DNA of 64,000 bases from Chamaecyparis obtusa (lineage: Eukaryota > Streptophyta > Pinopsida > Cupressales > Cupressaceae), in NCBI GenBank assembly GCA_027943335.1, contig BSBK01002801.1, positions 525,001 to 589,000 on the forward strand, in the 5' to 3' direction. Below, in pieces: positions 12,130-24,853 of the stretch. The position numbers were made by a program, and so were the translations under genes. The stretch's first letter is position 1, and each line of letters starts with the position of its first letter. A model generated the notes under the pieces. The model was not told the DNA's origin, did not search any database, and saw only the letters and a list, made by a program, of their open reading frames with translations.

Positions 12130-12593
12130 GGTGATATAGGTATGTATGGAGCTGACATTTCAAAATGATCATATTTGTCACACAGTCGATATATGTTAAA
12201 CTGAGCAAAAGGTTACCCATTGGTAATCACTATTCAAGGTTAACTGAGTATCAGTATCAATCAAGTGAGAAATCTTATGTTAATCGAGCTATTGGAAGTT
12301 TACGGTATTCACCAAGTTGACAGTTGTCACCGAGCTGGTAGTAGGTCAAGCATTAATGACAAAAGTTTTGAGTGGGAATGCAAAAAAGCTATAAATACAC
12401 GGAGAACTAAGTTCATTTTCACACAGCAATTTCGAAGAGTAATTATTTCATAGAGTGAGTTCAAGCAAAGAATTTTCAAGATTATCTAAAGCAGTTGCAG
12501 ATCGAACTAAGCACACTCTTCATATATTTTGAGTAAGTTGAAACCCTTACCGAGCACATTCATCACTGTTTGTCGAAAACCTAGTTTTTTAAT

Positions 12594-15500
12594 ATGGCAT
12601 CTACCACAAGCACTTCTAAATTTTTAGAAGAGGAAGTAAATCTTATTGTGTCAGCAAATTATAGTGAACCCAAATACAAGCTACACCCAGAAGTCGCATC
12701 AAAAATAGATTCAACAGGTGCTTTCTTGAGCATCCCACCTAGGGTTTTATTAGTCAAAGACATTCGATCGTACATTCACTACAAGATAGGTGAAATAGGA
12801 GATTTCAATATGTATGTTGCATACTACAGAATTTGTAGTGAAGATGAAAAGCTGAAACTAGAGCATAAAAAGGTTGAAACGATTGGACTCACTAATGCCC
12901 TAAATTTTTTTAAAAAATTCAAAATCGAATGGATTAGGGTTGTACTAAGTCGCTATCATGAGGGCACATTTTGGCTAGATAATCTGATTAAGGTTACAAA
13001 GAGAATGATTCACAGGGTTACAGGGTATCCTACAATTGATAAAGAAAAAGTGTTCCAAAGTTCCTCCTGAGGTAAAGTTGAGAAAAATACAGGCACAACA
13101 TGGGACGACCAAGCATTGAAGATAGATTCCATTGAGGATCCAAAAGTTAAGTTTGTAACACATGTAATAGGTTATAAGTTCTATCAGTTAAGTAGACTGA
13201 ATAGTGTTCCTTGTAGTGTTGTGGATATGGCATTCACAATGATAAAGAAGGGACACCAGTAGGATTCCAAGATTAAGATGAATCTTCAGAGTAGGATTCC
13301 AAGCTCAGTGGTCGAGAAGTATGAGATGGATAGTTGTTTCCTAGTAGACACCGACCACACTTTAATCAAAGTTGTTGAGCTAAGAACAAAATGGCTAGCC
13401 CCCATGGGATATGAAGTGGATCGTAATTTCTATTTGAAATCAATCAAGGCATTACTGGCTTTACTGAAGGACAAGAAGGCCAAAAGGTTTGGAACCTATG
13501 AAGAGGCAAAAACAAGAATCAAAATAGGTCTTATCATCAGTAAAATGACTAGAAAATCTAGGAAAATTGATGAAAAGTTTAACTGAACAGTTTGGAGATG
13601 AATCTGACTCATCTGATGAGTCACCAATTGAACTTGCAACTAAAGCTCAGTTACTGTTGGCTGACAAAGCACATGATAGTGAGGAAACTAAGTCCAACAA
13701 AGAAAAAGATTCAATAACAATTTCTCCCACTCCAACTCCAAAAAAGAAGCAGTTGTCAGTGTAGTCTAGAGCATGAACAAGGTCAACAATTGGAGCTTCA
13801 CCTCCTCATAAAAAGGGAGTTGGAAAGGTAACAAAAGCAAAAGTAGCTACACCAACCAAGACATATGCAAAAAGAGGAACTAAGGTCGAAGCTGGAGCAC
13901 CAAAGAAAAGGATAAGATTGATTAGAGGAAGAGAAGTCCTTGAGGGTGAAGAAAATGACAACAATAAGTTCAAGGTTGTCAGTAATAAGAATAGAACAAT
14001 AGATGAAGTTGTTGCTGATATAATTGAGCATGGAGCACTCACTGATCCAAAACTCAGCCGGTTTGACAACATGTCTACCGAGGATCATAATAAAATTGAG
14101 GAGGCGGTCATCTAGATGATGATAAGATTTAAACGAGTTCCATTGGAGTTTGGACAACCACTGCCCAAGGCATTAGAAGAAAGAATAAATTAGAAGTGGT
14201 CCTATGCCTTGAATACCGAGAGGAAAATGAGGGAATAATCCCTAGTTTAGGCAGCACCAAATTTATCTCTTGATAAAATTAAGGATTATATGGATACATA
14301 TGCTAGGAGATTCAAAGTAAAAGGCTGGGCTATGAAAGTTTTAGATGAAAATCTGGTAGATATTAATGAGTCTAGCCAACTCATCTAGACATCAATTTTT
14401 GCAACTAGAGAGAAAGCTGAGAAAAATGAATTTCTAAATTTGTCTAAGAAGAGACGGAGATAAAAAGGAAAAGGTATCTACATAGATGATGTTGATTTAG
14501 CAAAGAAGACAAAAGAATTAGGTGTATAATTTATCGAGGTGATTGATACAACACTTACAAATGAAGTCATAACAATTTCACAGGATTCACCAAATCGAGT
14601 AGAAATACAAGTTAAGGAGAAAAATGATGATGATATACTCATTGAGAACATTACTAATGGGGATCCTGATGACTGAGATGAAGATGAAGATGTGAACATT
14701 GCACTAGATAATACACAAGATGAAGGTCAAGTTACTGAGTCTGCATTCACATCGTTACCGGGTGAGCTTCCTATTCTTGTAGAAGCAGTTAAAATTTTAT
14801 CACAGGAACAACCTGATGGCTTAGACCCCGAGCAACCAAAGGATACAATTGGGGAACAAGGGGTAGAGATACCAGCTGAAACAAACAAGCCTAAAGATAA
14901 ATAGGCAACAGAGACAGAAACAAAGGATCAAGAGAATCCTAATGTAACTGAGGCCACTCCACTAGACACTACATCACAGGCTCCGACACAATCAACTGAC
15001 ACAAAGGTCATCGAGGAGCAGCAGAAGGAAGATACAATGTCACTCGAGCAGGTTACACAAAGTTTTGAGGTAAAGGACATTGTACCATTTATAAAGAGTT
15101 CACCTCAAGAGCCAGAGAAGAAGAAGGAGAAAAAGAAAGGAAAAGGGTCGATCACATTAGATGAAGTCATAGTTATACTAGATTGAGACCCAAGGACCCT
15201 AAGCCCTAAGGAATTGAGAAAATATGGGGAGCTATGTACAAGGAAGGCAGCACAAGAAAAACTAAGACAAGAGTGCAAGAGCAAGGAAATACTTGAAAAT
15301 GTAAGAGATATCTTACAACAGGTTGTACCAGAGGTACATATAGATGAAGATACTTTGATAATGGACCAACTTGCTACACTTGCTAGAGAAATAAATGTCC
15401 CAGATATAGAAGCAGACAAGAGAATATAAGAAAGGACAAAATCTAAAATTTAGGAAAATTTTGTAGAAAAGATCAGCCAAGAAGTGGCAATCAATAAGGT

Positions 15501-15987
15501 AAAGTTATCTGATGTAATAACTAAAATTCAAGGTATTACTCAGTTAATTAGACAAATTTTGGTAAAGCTATGCACTGTGGAAACTTTCACTGCTGAGATC
15601 AGTGAAAAAATTAAACAGCTTGATAATGAAATCAAAGTCAGTGCACACGTAGCTTTAACTGAGCCACAAGCTTTTGCAAAGCATATCTTGAGAGTTCAAG
15701 AACTTGGGAGGTTAAGAGCAGATCTCAGGAAACAAGAAGAAAGAGTTAGTGATCAAGTCACATAATTGCAAACCGAGTTGCTTCCCTAGCTAAAAAAATT
15801 TGAGAAGCACATTGTCAAAGCGGAAACACTTGTTGCAACACCAAAAATTTCTATGTTGGAAAATATCTTTGACATGCATGCACAAGTCGATCTTGAGCAC
15901 ATTGCTCTCACCAACTTGAAAGAGGAATGGACAAACCTCTTAGAGTCCTTGAAGAAAACCCATCAGCACATTTTTTATAAGTTGTAA
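12594..15987 (+). pseudogene. Extra ORF of the non-autonomous element: globular domain, charged linker, coiled coil
   Basis: Starting at ATG 12594, about 1,130 codons can be followed to TAA at 15985-15987, with one frame change near 13570. About 18 in-frame stops interrupt it; most can be explained by C to T changes in CAG, CAA or CGA. The N-terminal 330 residues look globular and include VTKRMIHRVTGYPTIDKE, which matches a motif in ORF3 of the LINE at 29924-38985. The middle is rich in Asp, Glu, Lys and Thr-Pro. The last 250 residues (about 15200-15980) are heptad-rich and likely coiled coil. No enzyme motif is visible. It follows gag and precedes the purine tract, so it belongs to the element. 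The role is unknown; scaffolding or RNP assembly is only a guess. Confidence 0.65.
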
Positions 15988-16209
15988 GTATACATTTTTG
16001 TAATTGGCATTAATATCAAAAAGGGGGATAACAATGTATATGCCAAATATGTAAATAGATGCTAAGTATACTACACATTACCAGGAGCATGCATCGAGGG
16101 GGAGTATATAATTTTTTTGTTTTGTTGATAAGTATTTATGTATATATGGCGAAGACAGAAAAGATTTTGAGACATAAGGTCTATATACATTTAAGGTTTT
16201 GATACTAAT

Positions 16210-16223
16210 GCCAAAGGGGGAGA
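16210..16223 (+). other. Polypurine tract
   Basis: A purine-rich run including AAAGGGGGAGA lies directly before the TG of the 3' LTR, where second-strand priming occurs in LTR elements. Confidence 0.8.
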
Positions 16224-16224
16224 T

Positions 16225-17478
16225 TGTTATATCTATTTGAGCATTAAAGATTGTCATTAGTATCAAAGACATCGGTCGGTTACCTATGCTACTCTATTCG
16301 GTAACTGCAAGCACTACAAGCTAGTCGGTTAAGTCTTTTCACTGAGCACCATAACAGTTCTACCCAGCATTAGTGTACATTGATACCGAGTGAGAGTAAA
16401 CACTGAGAAGATTGGACACCAAGCACCAGTGTAATTATCGAGCAGTATATATAGTGTTTATCGAGCATCATAGAAAATGGCATTGTAATCAGGAATGGCA
16501 CATTTATCTATGCAAATAGTTACAACAAAATCACAAAATGTTTTACCAAGATCGAGGATCATTTATTGTAAGATTCCATCATTAATTGCGATGATGATCT
16601 TTATGCAATTGCTAGATCTAGGTTATTTTTGTACACCATAGATCTTAGGGTTTTCTCTAAGATATTGTAACCTAATTTTGTTAAGCGACAAAAGAAGTAT
16701 GCTATATAATTGTATTTTCATATCATTTTTGTATGGGAAAATGATAAGAAGCTTGATAAGGAAGTTATGAACAAGCAAAGAAGTTCTTGAAGCATTAGCC
16801 AACTTCAAGATATAAGTTATCAGATAGAGCAGAACAGAATACATAGATATTCAGATTAAGTAGAATCAAACAAGGCTACTGAGCAGTTCAGAGTTGATAT
16901 CTTCACATAAAAGGTGATATCTATTCAGTATTTCATAGATCTGTACTAGACAAGGTTGAGTTGTCATTAGCAGATATATCTTGTTATTTTCTAATTATTG
17001 TAACAAAGTTTGGTAAAATCTCTTAACAAAGTAGACCTAACAGTCTTTTTGTAAATCTCTTAACCGAGTGCACACTCAAGTAGTGTTGTTAAAATCCTAT
17101 AACTAGGTAGATCTAATTGATCTAAAATATTACTCCTAAAAAGGTAAGATCACCAGAAGTGATCACCACTTGTAGCCCTAATAGGTAAACCTTTTCTATC
17201 TGCAATAGTAAAGAATTTGTGGGTGTCATCCCCACCGCAGTTTTTACCTTCTAACAAGGGTTTTTGCATTTCAAAAATACTTGTGTTTATGTGATGGTTA
17301 TATTGTTGATTTCATGCTATTTACCTTTGATAGTTAAATGAATAAATGATGCAAGCAATTGATTCGAGTTATATTTGAAGGTTACTACTATTTTTTGTTT
17401 AAGGTTTTATGAGTTAAAAATTTTTGTGGGCACTGATTCACCCCTCCCCTCTTAGTACCCTATCTCTCCAATCCAACA
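16225..17478 (+). repeat. 3' LTR of the non-autonomous element
   Basis: The LTR is 1254 bp and colinear with 9420-10665 throughout, including the terminal stem-loop (about 17428-17460). It is followed by CCACG. Many of the differences between the two LTRs are C/T or G/A. Confidence 0.9.
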
Positions 17479-17483
17479 CCACG

Positions 17484-20400
17484 TGGGCCCTTCTTATATT
17501 TCATTATCTGCTAGCTCATCATTTTGATTTGAACATGTAGCCAACCAATGTGAAGAAAAGTAATGGAGCTACTTGATTCAACCAAACCTCTTGTGTACAA
17601 GACTTGAAGGTTGTAATCTATATTTTTTCTGAGATTGGGAAGGGTAGTTTAAATGAGTTTCTAAAATCAACAAGATATTTATAGCTTTCAATTATTGGTC
17701 AAAAAGTTATGAAAACATTAATTAAAACTTTATATAAAATGGATGACATGCTTGTGGTAAGCAACTGCCATGATAATGACTTAAGCCCCATTGAGCTCAA
17801 GTTGTAACCACATAGTTCAATATGAGATAGAATTGTGGGCCATTGGGTGATGAAATTGGAAGAAAATCTAAGGTCAATTTCTTTGGAAGAAAGTTTTAAG
17901 ATGTAGCTTTAAGGCAAGATATTTTTGAGTTTGGATGATTGTTGCATGTATAGCTTTACACTCTACTTTACAAATAGCACAACATTTGAAGACCTACAAG
18001 ATATCAATGTGCAATAAAATACCATGATAGGGATATTGTAGTATATTGAACAACTTATAAAAAAAAGCACATGACATGTGATCAAAATAGTGGGCTTGTT
18101 TTTGTAGACATTTTTCATGGATTCCATTGTAATAATGCTAATGTTTTGGGTGTAGAGGTTTGTTGAAGGGATAATAAAATGCTAGCTTTTTAGAGATTTT
18201 TTTACATACGTAATTTTTTTTTTTCAAAATTATCTACTTCACTTAATCATATTTCACTTTTATCGGTTGCATTAAAATCCTTTGCATAAGTATGACCTAC
18301 TCATTTTGGGCTTTCAATTGATGCTATACAATAATGTAACATTTGTTATTTTATTTTGTTTTTGAATTTTAATTGATTTTTTGATTTCATATTTTTGTTC
18401 TCTAAAGGAGTTTGATTTTGCAGAATGATCTCTATTGATGTAATTAAGATTCTTGAAGCTTTGGATTGATTCACACCCCCAACTAGGTTGTTTTTGTCTA
18501 CACAATCTCACTTCTAGTTAACTCCCTATTGTATTTTTCTAACATTTGTCGCTACAATTTCATTTATGTGATTATATAATTCACCATGTATTTTACCATG
18601 TTGAAATTCTTTGATTCTTCAAAATAATGACCCAAATTTGATGATATCACTAGAGTTAAAACTTGTAGATAATCTAAAATAAATGTCATTAGATTTTATT
18701 TTATTTTGAGTGGACCACCCTAAGGTTTTACAGTATATGTCTTTCTATTTATCTTTTATTGCAATATTTTTGAAAGAAAGAAAAAAACACCATTGAATTG
18801 TTTTATATGTACTTATTATGAAGGAATCTTAAATATACACCATCATTTATGAGTTTAGTACTATTTACCAGGGTTTGACCTTCCACCGTCAGATGGAAAA
18901 CTGAAAGAAAAAAGGAGAAATAAAATAAAATATTTTATTTTATAACACACTCAAGCCAAGGCTTGCACACGATGAATTCTATTTACTTCATTTTTTTTTA
19001 AATTTTGCTACCAAACTATGCATGACAGTCTATCAAGGCATGCCTCCATAAAGTAAAGATGAATTTGGAAATGTTGGCATCTCTTACATTGGATAAAACA
19101 AAATCTTTGCTTTAGAGTTTCTAAGGAAACAAGAAGAACTAGAATTAGAAATCGTTGAAGCTGGTAGATAAATTTTTGGGAGCAACATAGGAAAAATTTA
19201 TAAATTCCTTGAAACAATACTAGAAACCTTAGCTCCTGCCCACATCTTGTTGTAAATGTTTTGAAATGTTTCTAGCCCTTTTGTAGGAGATCTTGGATGG
19301 AAAAATGTGTTAAAAGCCTAGACATGTGTTCCTAATATGTTGGAAATGATGATGCTACAATTAAAAGTAGAAAAACCTAAAATAAATTCAATATAAAGCT
19401 AATTTCAAGTATTTAGGATAAGCTACAGAGGAATCTCTTAATTTTCTAGGGTTTCAAGGATCCTCACAATATATAAAATAAACATTCCATCTTTAATTAA
19501 ATTATTCTAATAGAAAATTTTGAGAGAGCATTTTTTATCTTCAATGATAAAGAAAACAAAATGAAATTCTAATCTTCCATGATAAAGAAAATAAACTGAG
19601 ATTAGGTTTATTCCATACCAACCTGGGTTTTGGGTGGAATGACACAAATTGTAGCTAATAACACAATTGTAACAAATGATAATGACATCATAAATTGAAG
19701 ATAACCAGACAAATTACAGATTTGGATAACAGTATAAATTGCAGAACTCTATATATAATAAAGAATTTTTCCATTTTTTCTTGCAACACTTATTTTGTTT
19801 GGTTATCCTTATACACTTGCCACAATAGAAAAACAAAAATCCCTTTAAAAAATCCTAAAAACTAGAGTTTATAGTTGTAGATAATGTTTATAAATTTGCT
19901 TCAAACATTTTTTGACAAATTGGCCCATATTGCTCCGAATTGTAAACCACTCAAAGTAAAGAAAAAATAATTTTGTATTATATTTTGTTAAAAAAATTGT
20001 AATTAAGCCGATAGGCTTATTTTGGAAAAGACACCCGCTAGATTGTTTTGATAATGTGACGTTGTATTACGTTGTGGAATGCCAAGAAATCCCACCAGAA
20101 ATCCACATTGGAAGACACAATGGAAAGTGGGGAGTAGAATGTGTGCAGCTATCCATTCCAGTCTGACTTCAAACCTACCAATAGAATTTCCTTAAAATGT
20201 GATATGTTATATGCTTTCTCCTGAGAGCTATCTAAGTGGTGAAATCTTTGTAATCAAAGTTTCCTTGAGATGGTCCAATTACACACATATATGAAAAATA
20301 TTAATTTGAGACATAAATTTCCATAAATTTTTTTGTGAGATTGTCTAAATTTATGTTTTTATTGATTATTACATTGAAATAATAAAATCAAATTAAAAAA

Positions 20401-20544
20401 TGTTAACAAAACTTAATTTCCATTGTCTAATCCAAATTTAATTTGGATTGTATTCAATCTTGCTTAGTGCTTGATTTTTTTCTGATAAAATATTTTGCAG
20501 GTTAGAGTTCATTTTATTATCATTTAATCTTAGTTTTCTTTCAG
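17484..20544. other. Intergenic AT-rich DNA without recognised genes
   Basis: No coding region with a recognisable motif is visible on either strand. A short stretch near 18470-18535 resembles LTR-end sequence (GATTCACACCCCC), but no second boundary can be placed. Confidence 0.5.
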
Positions 20545-20549
20545 CTATT

Positions 20550-21821
20550 TGTTAAGAAGTAGAGTCCGCACACAACTGAGAGTGGGGGGTGAATTAGTTG
20601 TGACCAAATCAAATTAAATCCAAAACTTGTAATGCTAATTATTAACAATAGTAACAAGAATAAACTAAACAAGTAATCATGCACCATAACACAAAGATTT
20701 GTTTTCGAGGAAACCCTTGATCAGAGGGAAAACCCCAGTTGGGATGGAACCCACATGATAGTGTACTAATATATAAATTCCTTGTGAAAGGATGTGAACA
20801 TGTTAGGATTCAAATGAAGTTCATTTAGTACAATAGTCCCTATTAAAGGACAAAACCCTGTTAGGAGACCTTGAACCCTTGTTAGAAGGTTCTAACCCTA
20901 TTAAAGGTTGAAAGGAAACAAGTAGACCCACTGTCCAAATGCTCCAACAAAGATGATAGATTGATCTTTCAGGATAACATATCCAAAAGGGTGAACTGAT
21001 TGAACCTACAACTCAATTTTCCATAAAAATTCCTTTGAATTCCACAACTCAATTCAACAATTCCTTTGCTTTGCTCTACATTATCTCACATATCCATCCA
21101 TTTTCTTATGCTTGATCGTCCATACCAAACAAGGAAAACAACTTTCCTTTATACCCAATATAAAAATACTAATTAAGTTGGCTTGTTAAAGCTTCCCCAA
21201 TGATCATTTAATTACATAGGGCCATGATAAGGCATACATGCATTCTCAAGAATTATAACAAATGTTACATTATGGTTCCCACATGTTATAATACATATAT
21301 TACATTTTACAATGAAAAACAACACTCTTCCTCAACATAGTCAATTGCCAGTAAAATATGTTGTACATTACACAACAATGACTAATCCAAAATAATCTAA
21401 ATGCCTTTCTATGATGAACATAGCTACACAAATGAGTCTTCTACCATGATCCAATCTCGTAGACATTGATTCCACTTTGCCAATAAGATATAGCAAATAT
21501 GCCACAGACTATCATTGTTAACAATTCCTACACACTAGTCTGCTACCAGTCTTCACCAAATGAATCATAACTCATCCAAAATGGAATATAAGATCCAACA
21601 AACATAGATATGATATATATACTCATCCATGCATACAAAAATAAGCTCGCATACTAAAATACATCAACCTGTGACTTTGATGTCTTGATAACTGCCTGCG
21701 ATGTAAAAAATCTTTGTTTGTCATGAACACATAAGCATATGTTGTCATCAATGACAAAACCTATCACTGATACAACATAAAATTAGAACATCTAAGTGAC
21801 AACAAAACTATGTTTCCAACA
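20550..21821 (-). repeat. 3' LTR of the Copia element
   Basis: The LTR is 1272 bp, begins TGTTAAGAAG and ends TTTCCAACA, next to the purine tract. It carries the stem CACAACT / AGTTGTG (20571-20602) and short CCCTGTTAGGA-type repeats (20810-20910). Confidence 0.92.
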
Positions 21822-21838
21822 ATATCCCCCTTTGGTAT
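21822..21838 (-). other. Polypurine tract of the Copia element
   Basis: On the minus strand this reads ACCAAAGGGGGATAT directly before the 3' LTR. The 400 bases between it and the pol stop at 22245 are non-coding. Confidence 0.8.
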
Positions 21839-22506
21839 TGATGGAAACGTATGGAGAAAAACCATCAACCCAAAAGTAAACATGTCCTCAACATATATAG
21901 TTTTCATCTCTGCAACCAGATTACAAACTCTTCTCCCCTTGAGAGAGGTTTTTCACATCTTTCTCTCCCCCTTTGACATCAATGGAAAAGGATCCAATAT
22001 GTCAAACATTAGATTAGTCCCCCTTTGATAAATACGTCAAGGTTCCTACATTGAATCAAAACAACTTGTAATCTCAAAATAATGTCGAGTACCAACAAAC
22101 GCTGTTAGAATCAAAATCATTACATAAGATCTCTTGGATAGCTCTGCTCAATGCAACCACTCCCCCTAAGGAGTAGTACTCAGTATCACGTCGAGATGAA
22201 TAAATATGCTTTGAATACACTGGATTGATGTATTTTTGCATCTTCTACTCTTCATAAGGAGGGGCCATCACCCCAAGCATACCTTTGAGATACTCAAAGG
22301 AGTCTTTAGCTAATGGATTAGTGAATATATCTTCTACCTTCTCTTTAGTGCTCACATATTCCAGTCTTATCTCTTTCATAGTGACTTTCTCTCTCAAAAA
22401 TTGATACGTAATAGCAATGTGTTTAGTCTTTGAATGTAAAACTTGATTCTTTGACATGTTAATTGTACTTGTATTATCATAGTGAATAATAATAGGTTTA
22501 GAAAAA

Positions 22507-23561
22507 AAAATTGAATAAGGTAAAAATAGGTTTTGAATGGGCCCCGAAACCATTTACAAATAGTTTTTGGAGGGAACTAAAACCCTAAAATTAAAGATAG
22601 GAAGCATTAGCTCAATCCAAAGAGAAACAACTTGGGAAATAGATAAACCTTACAACACCCCCCAGCACACTATGCCAGTAGAAACACCAGCAGAACACAC
22701 CCAGCAAAACAACAGTAGCCAGACGGAAAGAATTCAAGAAGGCTCAAGCTGCTGAGTCCAAACGTGTAAAGCAAATGCCTTACAACATCACCAAATAATT
22801 TGGATTTTCAGGCTCCCTGAACCTGACATAAGGGTTTTGATGGCTCCCATAACCAGTCTTAATGAAACAATAGCTTAAGTAATTGTGCAAGTTTAGTTTC
22901 TGCTGCACCAAACCTTCAAGATTTTGAAAGGTTCCCCCAACCTTGAACCTGGGTATGAGGAAAACTCCCCAAACCACCAACTCACAACCAAAAAGGAAAC
23001 AACAGTTAAAAAAAAGGAAGTGTTAAGCTTCATTTGCACCTGACCATCAAGGTTTTGAAAGGCTCCCCCAACCTTAACTGAAGAAATGGGTTTGAGGCAA
23101 GCTCCCCAAACCACCAAATTACAACCAAAAAGAAAATAGTAGCTTAGATAATAGAACATGTTATGCTTCAGCTACACCTTAACACCAGGGTTTTGAAAGG
23201 CTCCCCTAACCTTAAACAAAGACATAGGAAAGAGAAAGATCCCCCAATCCCCCATATCACTACCTGCCAGAAATAAGGTAAGGCTATTTATAGTCTCTGG
23301 CAAAAATAGATCCCTCCAGCAGTAGCCGAGCACACCACCAGAAATAATAGCTACACAAGAGCAGTTAGGGTTTTGAATGGCTCCCCCAACCATAAGCACT
23401 AAACTAGGAATGAGGGATACTCCCCATACCTCCAAATCACCATCAGCCAGAAGAAAGAAAAGTCTATTAGAGATTTCTGGCAAAAATAGGACTCTCTCAC
23501 AAAGGTCGAGCACATAACGGTTTTGAAAGGCTCCCCCAACCTTAAACAAAGAGCTAGGAAT
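22507..23561 (-). mobile_element. Nested 1.05 kb retroposon-like insertion with tandem repeats
   Basis: A 15-bp direct repeat ATAGGTTTAGAAAAA (22492-22506 and 23562-23576) flanks the unit and interrupts the Copia RNase H codons. A 15-bp duplication is typical of LINE-type target-primed insertion, not of LTR or common DNA elements. On the minus strand its last 45 bases match the 3' end of the LINE at 29924: both read back from the tip as TTGA-TAAGG-AAAA-AGGTTTT-AATGGG-CC-GAAACC-TTACA with a few differences. The interior consists of repeats of about 130-180 bp. No RT is present, so it is either a non-autonomous passenger of such a LINE or the 3' part of a LINE relative. Confidence 0.7.
22802..23541 (-). 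repeat. Degenerate tandem array with core GGTTTTGAAAGGCTCCCCC
   Basis: Core copies start at about 22832, 22919, 23051, 23189, 23369 and 23519, with a weaker one at 22802. Spacings among the last five are 132, 138, 180 and 150 bases, all divisible by three. On the minus strand the units encode a repeated peptide pattern W-G-V-x-L-I-P ... K-V-G-G-A-F-Q-N, in one frame from 23549 to 22893 (with a stop at 23172), then in a shifted frame. The core also has GGTT/AACC ends that can pair. Confidence 0.65.
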
Positions 23562-24853
23562 ATAGGTTTAGAAAAATTTATATCAATATCTTTCAACATT
23601 TGCTTCATCCACATTATCTGATTATAGTTATTTGCTGCTGCAACATATTCTGCCTCTATAGTAGACTGAGATGTGCAATCTTACTTCTTACTCAACCATG
23701 AAACTAGTCTTCCTCCAAGGAAAAATGCTCCTCCACTTATTTTTTTTCTATCATCATCATTTCATGCCCAATTGACACTAGTATATGCATATAATGTAAT
23801 ATCATTTAATCTATTATACCATAATCCAAATTCCAATGTTCCCTTAAGATATCTAAAGATTATTTTTATTGCTGCAAGATGTGATTCTTTAGGATCCGCC
23901 TGATACCTCACCACAATACCAACTACATTAGCAATATTTGGTCTAGTGTGAGTCAAGTATTGTAAACCATTAATCATAGATCTATACCTTGTCTTCATTG
24001 TACTTGGTGTATCATCATTGTTAGTCAACTTAAAACCTATAACCGTAGGTGTCCCAACTAGTTTGCAATTTTCAAATTCAAATCTTGTCAACAAGTCTTT
24101 AAGATACTTGGTTTGAGATATGAAAAGGCCATCATTAGTTTGTGTAATTTGTAATCCCCAAAAGTATTTCATCTCACCTATCATGGAAATTTCAAATTCT
24201 CTTTTCATCTCATCAAAAAATTTGTTACTTACCTCATCATTTCCTCCAAAGATAATGTCATCAACAAAATCTTCAATGATCAATAGTTCATATGCATTTA
24301 TTCTTAAGTACAAATTACTATCTGTATTTCCTTTCTTGAATCCCAAATGTAAAAAATGCTTATCCAACCTTGCATACCATGCTCTAAGTGCTTGCTTCAG
24401 TCCACAAAGTGTCTTGTTCAATTTAGATACCATGTCTTCTTGCTCTGTTAAAGGAAGTCCATTTGGTTGCTCAATGTACACCTCTTCTTTTAATTCACCA
24501 TTCAAGAATGATGATTTGACATCAATCTGATAAACTTTAAATTTCTTGTTAGCTGCATGTGCCAAAAATAATCTTATTGCTTCTAATCTTGCTACAGGGG
24601 CAAAGGTTTCTTCAAAATCAATACCTTCTTGCTGCGAATATCCTTTACATACCAGTCTTTCCTTGTCCCTTACCACTTCTCTTTGTTCATTCATTTTATT
24701 CCTAAATACCCACTTAGTTCTTATAACATTCTTATCTTTAGACCTTGAAACCAATTCCCATGTATTGTTCTTTTCAACCTGCTCTAGTTCTTCCTCCATA
24801 GCTATTATCCATGATTCATCTTTACATGCTTCATCAGTACTTTTAGGCTCAAA

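Larger units (their letters stand above)
9420..17478 (+). mobile_element. Large non-autonomous LTR retrotransposon with gag and an extra ORF
   Basis: Two LTRs (9420-10665 and 16225-17478) begin TGTTAT and end ...AACA, and are flanked by the 5-bp duplication CCACG (9415-9419 and 17479-17483). A Met-tRNA primer-binding site follows the first LTR and a purine tract precedes the second. The 5.56 kb interior holds a gag-like ORF with a coiled coil and five zinc knuckles, then a second ORF of about 1,130 codons. I find no protease, integrase, RT or RNase H in any frame. The element therefore resembles terminal-repeat elements that keep only gag and depend on an autonomous partner. LTR divergence is clearly visible, so the insertion is old. 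Confidence 0.85.
22245..24853 (-). pseudogene. Copia RT and RNase H, split by an insertion
   Basis: The RT would copy the element's RNA. Reading from 24799, the sequence contains the Copia RT blocks WKLV-type start, [18 protein letters not shown], a CGLKQA block and the catalytic FVDDIIFGG. The RNase H domain follows with IEAEYVAAA, then breaks at 23562 inside FSKPI and resumes at about 22506 with IHYDNTSTINMSKN and the C-terminal KTKHIAITY. A further stop at 23762 interrupts the frame. The end (PPYEE, stop at 22245) is the normal Copia pol terminus. The Asp pair of the RT is intact. Confidence 0.9.

Noticed and set aside
13798..14157. Minus-strand Ser/Phe/Cys-rich frames
   Set aside because: They lie opposite the second ORF of the non-autonomous element and reflect its composition.
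22802..23541. CRISPR-like array
   Set aside because: Repeats are degenerate, spacers vary from 130 to 180 bp, and the DNA is plant nuclear. A retroposon tandem array explains it.
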